NCBI RefSeq assembly: GCF_030272615.1
Contig: NC_081410.1
Coordinates: 575,138,263 to 575,202,262, forward strand
Length of the DNA: 64,000 bases
Reading direction: 5' to 3'
Origin: Cryptomeria japonica
Taxonomy: Eukaryota; Streptophyta; Pinopsida; Cupressales; Cupressaceae
The position numbers and the translations under genes were made by a program. Positions 56,395 through 64,000 of the stretch are shown in pieces (the stretch's first letter is position 1; each line of letters begins with the position of its first letter). The notes beneath the pieces were generated by a model. The model saw nothing but the letters and a program-made list of their open reading frames with translations. It did no database searches and was not told the DNA's origin.

Positions 56395-57515
56395 TTTTTT
56401 TTATTTTTTTTCTATTTTTTTTTATCGGTAAGCTATGGGATGAGGATCCAATCCCATATATAAAATCATATCAAAATAAAAGAAGCTTCAGACCTGCCAC
56501 GCAAGGAGCAAAAGGAAAAGAGGAGACATCACAAAGCCCAAGAAAGGGAAATAAGGCTTAGAGAGAGATAAGAAGAAGAGAAATAGGAAGAGAAACTCCA
56601 ACCCATAATTTGAGTCAGACAAACTGAAAACTACAAGAATCAAACAGAACTTGACCAAAGGTCAATCTATCTAAACTCATTTGCTGCTCCGTGAAAGAAG
56701 AGCATCCATAGTCCACTGGGAGCCCTCCTCCACAACTTCCCTAACTTCAATACGAAATTTTTTGCTTCTGACTTGTGCCCTTTCTTCCTCTTTGAAAGGC
56801 CACAACCCTGTTGGATTTGTTGCTCACTGTTTGTGCAATCAAACATTTCCTCGAAGGGGCAGCACTACATCGTGATCAAAGAAATCAAGAGACACATCAT
56901 CAAGATCAGAACCGTCATCCTCCACCTCAGGTAGTAAAGATCTATCAATTGGATTCTCTTTGACAGGAATCTCTAGAGGTGAAATGGGGTCTAAAGGCTC
57001 CACAGGATCAGGTCTGGAATCTGTCTAAGAATCCATGAACTTGTCGTGATTGCGCCAGATGAAATCAGCATCCGGAGACCCAAGCTTCTTCATACATTTC
57101 TTAAGAATGATTTTCCTTGATCCAAGCTATCTTTGAAAAGTACAAGCCTCGATTATGTGTCCCATCTTGTTGCAGTGAAAGCATCTGACAGGAAGGCCTT
57201 CAAAGTTTAGAAATTTGATCCAAGTGTCGAAGAAGAATGAATCTGGATAGATTGAGGAAGAGGTTTAGAAATATCCAACTAGGCACAAACCTTGATGAAC
57301 CTACACAATGGAACCACCTCTTCAACGTCTTGCTTGACAAAGATTCACACTTGGTTGATCAAATTCTTGATAAGATCTAAATCATGCATAATCAAAGGAA
57401 GACTGTAGAGCCTGATCCACATAAGGATTTCAGTGATTTTGATAGAGGCCGAATCAAAGGAAGGGGTCCAAGGTGAAATAAAGAGACCAGATTGACCGAA
57501 GAACTAAGGACCTAT
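56395..57515 (-). pseudogene. LINE-type ORF1 (DUF4283 plus zinc knuckle) fragment with A-rich tail
   Basis: From 57515 downward the minus strand reads QFFGQSGLFISPWTPSFDSA, EILMWIRLYSLPLIMHDLDL, LDISKPLPQSI and the zinc knuckle CFHCNKMGHIIEAC. This is the DUF4283/zf-CCHC_4 arrangement of ORF1-like proteins of plant L1 LINEs. Several stops occur. After a 3' region of about 300 bp the strand ends in an A-rich tail (T-rich on plus, 56395-56430), as in retroposed sequences. No ORF2 is present. The 5' side is cut at 57516 by an LTR start, so the LTR element inserted into it or it was truncated there. Confidence 0.75.
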
Positions 57516-58552
57516 TGTGACATAATCACACATCGCCCCATTGCAAATGGGGACCCCCTTGTTTTTGCTTTTTAGGGTAGTACTTTGGCATCTTAGGGTT
57601 TTGTCTCCAGTCTCTAGCCCCTGCAAATGAGTCAAGTTTTTTTTTTAAATTTGGAGTCACCAAAATCAGTAAGGGGAAAGAATGGTCAAAAGAGAGTTAT
57701 GATGCTACGAATGTGCTCACACAGGTCAAAGGAGTAAAATCGCAATTTTCCAGGATCAATTCTGACAACTTCCTATTTTTAGGAAATTTGCTTTTTCCTA
57801 CATTTTCTAGATTTAGAAAGTTTTGTTTTTGGCATTTTGGGGCCAATCCAAGAACCTTCTTTTTCGTTTTGGCTTTTTCTAAAAACAGAAAGTTGTTTTT
57901 TTTCTTTTTCAGAGTCATGGGTAGTTTCAAAATCAGATGAAATGTCAGGTCAAGGGAGTTCATGGTCACGAATGTTGATAAAAAAATGGCTAAGTAGGGA
58001 AGAAATTCCTTGTTTCCAGTTGAAATCTGTTTTGAACATGGAGAATTCCATGATCAAATGCAAGTCCACCCTCCAAGAGTGAAAATTTTCTGTCTTCAAT
58101 GCAAGTCCGCCTAGGAAAGGTGGAATTCCTTGGGCAAGCATGAAGTCCGCCCTAGCATGGTGGGTAGAATTCCTTGTTCAATGGCAAAGTCCGCCTAGGA
58201 AGATGAGAAGATTTCTTGTTCCATGTTGAAGTCCACCCTTGCATTGGGAAAAATCCTTGAAACCACTCCAAGTCTGCCTTGCAAACATGAAAATTCCTAG
58301 TGGCACATGCAAGTCTGCCCTCTAGCATGAGGAAAATTCGTCAATCAAACACCAAGTCCGCCCTTTCCAAGAAATAATTTCCCTATCCAAACAAGAAGTC
58401 CACCCTAGGTGAGTAAAATTTCCTTGAAAGCATGCAAAGTCTGCCCAAGGAGAAGGTATGGAATTTGGCTAAGTATGGCAACATAATGAAAAATTCCAAT
58501 CAAGAAGAAAGTCTGCCTTGGATTGCATGTTAAAAAATCTTAACTGCATACC

Positions 58553-58557
58553 AAGTC
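58553..58557 (+). repeat. Target-site duplication of the TRIM (left, aagtc)
   Basis: aagtc before the first LTR matches aagtt at 59091-59095 except for one C/T difference. Rejoined, the flanks restore the aagtctgcc word of the surrounding array. Confidence 0.8.
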
Positions 58558-58610
58558 TGTTGGTGTTGGAAATAAGCCACACCCGGACCGACGATGGACT
58601 GGTCCAAGGG

Positions 58611-58682
58611 GGGCCAGTAGCTCAGTGGTAGAGCACTTCAGCAGCGTATGGAAGGTCCTAGGTTCAAGTCCTAGCTAGTCCA
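58611..58682 (+). other. tRNA-like module in TRIM LTR 1
   Basis: A 72-nt tRNA-like sequence: acceptor gggccag/ctagtcc, D-arm gctc-agtggta-gagc, T-arm ctagg-ttcaagt-cctag, discriminator A. The A box tagctcagtgg is present; the B box is ggttcaagtcc. The anticodon arm pairs poorly in the standard register. Probably a Pol III promoter module, not a functional tRNA. Confidence 0.75.
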
Positions 58683-58809
58683 TGTCTCAACATGGTATCA
58701 AAGCCAGGCCCAAGCTAGGAGCCCCAAGCACACAAGAGGTGTGGCTTAAGGAGGGGTGTTGGTGTTGGAAATAAGCCACACCCGGACCGACGATGGACTG
58801 GTCCAAGAG

Positions 58810-58881
58810 GGACCAGTAGCTCAGTGGTACAGCACTCCAACAGCGTATGGAAGGTCCTAGGTTTGAGTCCTAGCTGGTCCA
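58810..58881 (+). other. tRNA-like module in TRIM LTR 2
   Basis: Same 72-nt layout, with a fully paired acceptor ggaccag/ctggtcc. The D-arm has one change (tacagc for tagagc). The B box is ggtttgagtcc. Confidence 0.75.
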
Positions 58882-59008
58882 TGTCTCAACATGGTATTAG
58901 AGCCAGGTCTAGGCTAGGAGACCCAAGCACACGAGAGGTGTGGCTTAAGGGGGGGTGTTGGTGTTGGAAATAAGCCACACCCGGACCGACGATGGACTGG
59001 TCCAAGAG

Positions 59009-59080
59009 GGGCCAGTAGCTCAGTGGTAGAGCACTCCAGCAGCGTATGGAAGGTCCTAGGTTCGAGTCCTAGCTGGTCCA
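59009..59080 (+). other. tRNA-like module in TRIM LTR 3
   Basis: Best B box of the three, ggttcgagtcc (matches the Pol III consensus). D-arm gctc...gagc is intact. Acceptor gggccag/ctggtcc pairs with a G-T wobble at one position. In the standard register the anticodon triplet would be AGC, but position 33 is C and the stem is poor. Confidence 0.75.
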
Positions 59081-59340
59081 TGTCTCAACAAAGTTTGCCT
59101 AGGGAGAACAGGAAAATCCTAGTCCTAACACAAAATCCACCCCTCCAAGCATGAAGATTCCTTGGGAGCAAGCAAAGTCGGCCCCAAGCTTATGAAATCC
59201 TTGGGTAAGCATGAAGAACATCCAATGTGTAAGGAAGAAATTCCTTGATTCCGCCCAAGCAGCAAGGATTATCCACAAGACCATATGAAGTCCGCCCAAG
59301 GAAGATAAGAAGAGAAAAATCGCCTAAGTGTGAAGGAAAG

Positions 59341-60350
59341 GTGATTAAAGCAACTATAAAAATCAAGATTAAATCGCCTGTGTTGAAGGAAAGATGATTA
59401 AAGAAAGATAAAACTCACCCAAGTATTGAAAGGAAAATGATGAGGTGGGTTAAAGCAAGCAAAAAGATAAAATCAGAAAAAATTTTGCCTAAGTCTTGGA
59501 AAGGAAAGAGTTTGAGTTTTTTGGCAACGTGTTGAGAAATTAAAGCAAAAAAAAAAACTAAAATTGAAATGATATTCACCCAAAGGGAGAACTTCTAAAA
59601 GAAAGCAAAAAGAAGATCGCCATTGAAATCATAAAGCAAAAGAAAGAAAAGGGAAGATTCGATTTGATGCTCAAAGCATGACTAGGTTCGTTTCCAATAA
59701 AACAGAAAAACAGAAAAGAAAAGAAAAAAAAAAAAAAGCATAGCAAGAGTTCGACTTCTCTATAAACTTGAGCCTTGGCATTCATTCAACTCACATGTTG
59801 CTTCTCAAAAGTTGAAAGTTGAAGCTCAAGAAAGAATTTCTATTGAACTTCAAAGTGAAATCAGAAGAAAGTTGCACGTGTATAACAATTCCTTAGGACA
59901 ATTCAAACATTTGGAGACGAAGTTGGAAGAAATTCCTCCAAGCAATCAAGGAATTTCATCAAAATTTTCAGGTTTATGAAAGATTGAAGGCAGATTTTCA
60001 GAATTTCAGTCTCATTCACACTTCAAGATTTATTTCTTCAGCCTGAATTTCCATTTTTTAAACTTGCACAAGAACCTTCATTCCAAATTCTTCGAATTTC
60101 ATCTAGGAATCATGTTGCTTTTTACTTATTTTTACAGTTTTGAAGGCAGAAAATTTCATAATCAGACTTGATTTCACAATTTCCAAAATTTTACTAAGTC
60201 TGATTTTTTATTTTTCAGACTTAACTAAGTCTGATTTCCAGAATTCATGAATTAAATCAGGATTAATCTTCAGGATTCCTCAAGCAAACATCAAACCCCC
60301 TTATTCTTTTTTTTTTAACTTAAGAATTTCTCATGTTTTTCAGGTAGTAG
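59341..60350 (+). other. Leader region upstream of the long unknown ORF
   Basis: A-rich sequence with a TATA-like ctctataaac at 59757-59766 and, just before the ATG at 60351, a splice-acceptor-like tttttcaggtag. It probably contains the LTR end and untranslated leader of the retroelement. No gene is supported. Confidence 0.45.
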
Positions 60351-61196
60351 ATGTCAGCTCAAGGAGGGATTTCCAGAAAAACACAAATGAAGTTCAAGAA
60401 CAAAGGACCTCAGCAGGAATCCAAAATCGTGACAAAGTGGAAAACGATTGGAGATACTAACCTTGGCTATGTGGACCTCGAAGACTTCAAGAAAAGAATG
60501 TGTGGGCTCGATGATTACTTTCCTTCACCATTAGCACACAAGATGATGAGAAATGGAATTGTTCAAGCAGCTGGATTTCCTCCAACAATGCAGTGCTATG
60601 AGCTGATATTCGAATGTGCCAAACATTACAACATCCAAGATAGACAAACTGTGGCACCTGATGGCAGAGTGCTGGCCTACCTTGGAAAAAATGGCCATCA
60701 AAGAAGCATTTGGCATTCCAGATTATCATTCTACCATATACAAGACCAAGGAAGAAGCCTTAAAGATTTTTGAAGCAGAATCTATCTCTTGTACGGAAGT
60801 AATCAACAAGCAATGGTTGCTTAAGCCAAGACCTCATTATTCCAAAGTGCCTAAGAACCTTTTCTGGACTGATTTCATAGAAGAATAGGGAGACCTCATC
60901 CTATTGCTAAATAGAGTTGCAGGAAGTCCTCAAACCTCCTCATTCGAGCCTTGGATGTATCACTTAATCGATGAAATCACTACTAGTGTCAAGATGATTA
61001 ATTGGGCAAAAATAATCAGTGATAATATTGATGAGCAGCTGAGAAACTTGGAACACACAAAGACTTTTTACAAGAGTTCTTACATCATGTACATGTTGGC
61101 AAGATGTTACAGATATGAGGGATTGATTTGCAAAGGCATTGTGGGAAACAAGGATGGTCAATTCAAATCATATGATTGCTATCTGCAATTGCATGA

Positions 61197-61458
61197 ACAG
61201 AAGAAATCCCATTTCAAAAGAGTCTATGATGCATTCCTAATGTACATCACCAGGCTATTTCAAGGACGCACTCATCAAAGATTGACACAAGAGGCCAAAG
61301 ACTTGATAAGCAGGTTTGGATCTTGGTACAGAAGATATCCCATTTCAAAAGAGTCTATGATGCATTCCTAATGTACATCACCAAGCTATTTCAAGGACGC
61401 ACTCATCAAAGATTGACACAAGAGGCCAAAGACTTGATAAGCAGGTTTGGATCTTGGT
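61197..61458 (+). repeat. 131-bp tandem duplication inside the long ORF
   Basis: Copies 61197-61327 and 61328-61458 are almost identical; two differences are visible (agaaat/agatat and caggc/caagc). Because 131 is not a multiple of 3, the second copy shifts the reading frame; downstream protein similarity resumes in copy 2's frame (WYIQFPRFTYLRMQG). Confidence 0.9.
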
Positions 61459-61528
61459 ACATTCAATTCCCTAGATTTACATACCTGAGAATGCAAGGAT
61501 TTACAGGATGCCCATACAAACCTCCAAG

Positions 61529-62031
61529 TATTAGAATTTAGAATAATACTTTATTATTTTATTATTAAAGCTCAATATTGTAAACTTAGTGTAAATATCT
61601 TAATAAGATCTTGCTCGATCTTATTGGCAATTTCTTTTTAGAAACTTGCCCTCTTGTAATTCTTTGTAATCCTATTTATTGAGTGTTTGCTCATTGTTAA
61701 TATACATTCAATTTTTTACCAATTACTTGCGTAATATGGTATCAGAGCCTAGGATCAATTTCGAAAAAAAAAATTTAATAAAATTTTCTAAGGAAAATTT
61801 TTCTTTTTTTTTTTTAAATTTGAAGGTTTCTCGAAAGTTTTCAAGGAGTCGTTTTTTTTAAACGGCTAGCCCGAGATAAACCCTGGCTCCTTCTGTGTCA
61901 TCTGCAACCTCCCATGTCTGCATTTGTGCGATTTATTTTCGCCGTGGTTGTGCCTGCAAAACGTGAAAGTTTTTTTTTCACGCGATTTTTTCTTGGGCGG
62001 ATTTTTTGTCTAAATATCTTGCATTAGGTAT
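61529..62031 (+). mobile_element. Truncated LTR-retroelement insertion (one LTR + primer site + leader)
   Basis: A 208-bp LTR-like segment (61529-61736, tattagaattta... to ...gcgtaata) is followed at once by a Met-type primer site tggtatcagagcctagg (61737) and about 295 bp of leader-like sequence. There is no second LTR. It sits inside the long ORF, with ccaag on both sides (61524-61528 and 62032-62036). Protein similarity resumes immediately after it. Confidence 0.65.
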
Positions 62032-64000
62032 CCAAGGTATCCAACAAATAAAATGGTATTACTAGAGGTTATTAGGCAGCTGGACACATATGAGAAAAAC
62101 CAAAGAGGCAAGAAGAAGGTTGGAAATTATTTTCCTCTTTTCATTCGAAAGATGTTAGAATCATGTCCATTAGCACAGGCAGCTGATAAAGCAGATGTAG
62201 AAATGCAATGGTATACATTTTCCTTCTACCGATGAAGATCCAATTTTGATCCCCATCACCACATTGGGATGATAAACAAAAGGAGGTATAGACACAGAAT
62301 TGATCTTGAAGATTTCTGGGCCAATGCACCTGATGAATATGAAATAAGGAGAATGTGGTCCAGGATATCAATGAGCATGATCTTCCTATACCAAATCAGT
62401 TGGAGGATGATGGAAATTTCACACAGCCACACTATAAATAAGAAAAAGATAACCCTCTCCCTGCAACAGATTGGTCTAGACCTAAGCTTTCAGATTTGGA
62501 AATATTAATGAGGTCAGTCATGAAATTCACCAAGTGCTGGGTGGATCAGCAAACTCACAAACTGAAGGAAAAGAATACTACTTTCACCTATGATTTGATG
62601 GGAAGCATGGATTCCTGTTCTTCCGATGATGATGAAGTAACTCATGACGTTGGGAGACCAGAAAGTGGAAGTTCCAAGAAAAGGAAGGATACAACAAAGA
62701 GTTCACTAAGGCCAAGAAGAAAGAAGACTTCAGATAAGGAAATTACATGTAAGAAACAAAGAGCAAACAATCTACCAAAACTTCTTTGGTTGAAGAAGTT
62801 GGTTCATCTACAAGTAGGAACAAAGCTCCGATTGCAGACAAATTACAAATTGAGATGGAAATTCCTCCTCCAATTTGTGAAGAACCAAATGAAGACCTAG
62901 TTCAGCAGCAAATTGTTCCTAATGGCCTTGATAATCCAGTGACAGTCATGGATGAAGAATTAGAGAATATTGAGGTGGATATCTTGGAAGGGGATTTTCA
63001 AGAGGGAATGATTTCCGCACTTAAGGGAATTGAAGGAAGTGAGGGAAATCGGGAAAATAAAGAAGATGATGACATTGAACAGCCAACAATACCAGATTGG
63101 TTACTAGCAAGAATGAAAAAGAAAGCTATTGTAGAAGTCCAACCAATGGACGATTCAACAGAATTCTTAGCCAAATTGAACCGGCCTGTGGAAAAGAAGA
63201 AGGCAAAGAAATATTCCTTAATCCATAAGGATGGCACAGGATCCCATTCAATACAATTGGTCAATCCAAAGAAGACATTGCTCCTGAAGAATATGAACTA
63301 ATGACTATGGAGTCTGGACATAGGTCCTGCTACAAAAGAACAAAAAGTCCAAGAGTTAGATAATTCAATCAACGCCATCACGGAAAGGCTAAGGAAAGAG
63401 GAAGAAAAGAAAAACAAACTCAAAGAAGAAATTGAACAATTGAAGGGTTATATCCAGCATTTGGTAAATCCTATTAGAAGAGAAGAAGCAGCAGTCACTC
63501 CACCTTTGATTCTTCCACAAGAGTCAGTTGAGAATTTTGAAGGAATGAAGATGGCAGCTCAAGAGGCTAAGGAATGGATTGTAGAAGTTGCAGACAAAAC
63601 TATCAAATTCATGGAGGAAGTGGCACAAGTTTGTGGTCGAATCTCCTCATTCATGTATAGAATCCAGAGCATAGCCAAATTTTGGGAAGATTTCCAAACT
63701 ATCCAAGGAAAGACAATTCCATGTTTGAAGGTGCGGAAAGGAATTCCTGAACATGACTTGGTCAGTGGAAATGTAATTGACGTTGGAACATCATATGACT
63801 TCAGCACATGGTATCACGCCTTGGTGGATAGGAGAAGTCTTGGAAACAATGAAGATTGATAGTGTCAGAATAGAAGAAACAATCAAGACAGTCCAAGACA
63901 AGGTTTTCATCATAGTTCATGATGTGCTTGAGTAGGAAATAGTCCAAGATAGGGACTTGGATGTGGAGAACTTGAAGGCCAAAGTTCAAAACAATTTCTT

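Larger units (their letters stand above)
58558..59090 (+). mobile_element. TRIM-like miniature LTR retroelement, three LTRs in tandem, tRNA-like module in each
   Basis: The structure is LTR (58558-58692), internal (58693-58756), LTR (58757-58891), internal (58892-58955), LTR (58956-59090). All LTRs are 135 bp, start tgttggtgttgg and end tctcaaca. Each internal part is about 64 bp, starts with a Met-type primer site (tggtatcaaagcc, tggtattagagcc) and ends in a G-rich polypurine tract (aaggagggg, aaggggggg). Flanks form a 5-bp duplication. There is no coding capacity, so reverse transcription and integration must be supplied in trans. Tandem LTR-internal-LTR-internal-LTR arrays are known for Cassandra-type TRIMs. 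The LTR body here is mostly a tRNA-like sequence instead of 5S rRNA. Confidence 0.85.
58062..59300 (+). repeat. Tandem array of ~42-bp units (aagtccgcc...attccttg), interrupted by a TRIM
   Basis: Unit starts (aagtc(c/t)(g/a)cc) lie at 58062, 58103, 58143, 58187, 58229, 58270, 58311, 58354, 58396 and 58437, steps of 40-44 bp. Further diverged starts are at 58509, 58553, 59091, about 59176 and 59288. Typical units end attccttg plus a gcaagcatg-like word. The TRIM at 58558-59090 splits the unit at 58553. Confidence 0.85.
57516..59340 (+). mobile_element. LTR of a large retroelement carrying a 42-bp tandem array
   Basis: Begins tgtgacataatcacac then catcgccccattgcaaat, nearly the same opening as the minus-strand LTR at 24364. 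From about 58062 it becomes a tandem array. A TRIM element is inserted in it. A TATA-like ctctataaactt lies at 59758, upstream of the long ORF, and may be its promoter. The right end of the LTR is not defined, and no primer site was seen. Confidence 0.55.
60351..63859 (+). pseudogene. Long broken ORF of an LTR-element protein, function unknown
   Basis: Coding sequence in one direction runs nearly 3.5 kb with a few frameshifts and stops. In order: MSAQGGISRKTQMKFKNKGP at 60351; CAKHYNIQD; a frame change near 60720 to MAIKEAFGIPDY; SSFEPWMYHLIDEITTSVKM; SSYIMYMLARCYRYEGLICK; AFLMYITRLFQGRTHQRL. A 131-bp duplication and a 503-bp insertion then interrupt it. It resumes at 62035 with RYPTNKMVLLEVIRQLD, IDLEDFWANAPDEYEIRR, a Ser/Lys-rich basic region (about 62640-62760), an acidic middle, and a helical C-terminal part (EEEKKNKLKEEIEQLKGY). 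No reverse transcriptase, integrase or protease is recognised. Position downstream of an LTR suggests a gag-like or accessory retroelement protein. The frame ends at TGA 63857-63859; whether more follows outside the window is unknown. Confidence 0.6.

Noticed and set aside
58611-59080. Three functional tRNA genes in tandem
   Set aside because: Acceptor, D and T arms are good, but the anticodon arm does not pair in the standard register, position 33 is not T, and all three lie at the same place inside 135-bp LTRs with primer sites and a target duplication. A TRIM module explains them better.
58062-59300. CRISPR-like array of ~42-bp units
   Set aside because: Whole units repeat without unique spacers, the copies are diverged, and the context is a plant LTR.

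Overview
The window reads as nuclear DNA of a seed plant, most likely a conifer or other gymnosperm. It is AT-rich, almost free of intact genes, and packed with layered, mutated retroelements. One protein-kinase gene has an intron of about 23.8 kb filled with transposon debris, and degenerate interstitial telomere-like repeats are present. The species is not determined; the lineage call is inference from gene structure and element types.

Layout. 1-2.25 kb: C-rich repeats, then a degenerate CCCTAA-type array. 3.7-10.4 kb: decayed mobile-element coding sequence, with an unidentified minus-strand fragment, a frameshifted SET-domain region, and plus-strand exon-like pieces resembling the plant En/Spm-associated transposase family. 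11.6-11.9 kb: two exons of an alanine aminotransferase with a destroyed splice acceptor. 13.4-15.1 kb: a copia reverse transcriptase relic on the minus strand, invaded by a CACTA-like end. 16.5-42.0 kb: a minus-strand kinase gene of the calcium/calmodulin-regulated receptor-like kinase (CRLK) type. Four 3' exons lie within 1.5 kb, and the next upstream exon joins in frame from 23.8 kb away. That intron holds a SINE-like unit, LTR fragments, a GC-rich decayed ORF, a 3.8-kb non-autonomous LTR element with perfect target-site duplications (TSDs), and a gypsy relic.

43.3-47.5 kb: a minus-strand gypsy relic (LTR, Asp-type primer site, gag, protease) followed by an unusual phase-locked TAC/GTAC repeat. 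47.57-53.46 kb: a full-length but dead Ty1-copia element with 5-bp TSDs. 53.5-57.5 kb: degenerate repeats, an LTR-like stretch, and a DUF4283/zinc-knuckle LINE-type fragment. 57.5-64 kb: an LTR carrying a 42-bp tandem array, then a long broken ORF of unknown function.

The most novel object is at 58558-59090. It is a miniature LTR retroelement (LTR-internal-LTR-internal-LTR, 135-bp LTRs, 64-bp internals, Met-type primer sites, near-perfect TSD). Each LTR contains a 72-nt tRNA-like sequence with Pol III A and B boxes. It resembles in principle the 5S-bearing Cassandra TRIMs, but with a tRNA-like module. Second in interest is the TAC lattice, found downstream of the protease in two relics of the same gypsy lineage. 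Apart from the kinase, no gene here looks functional.
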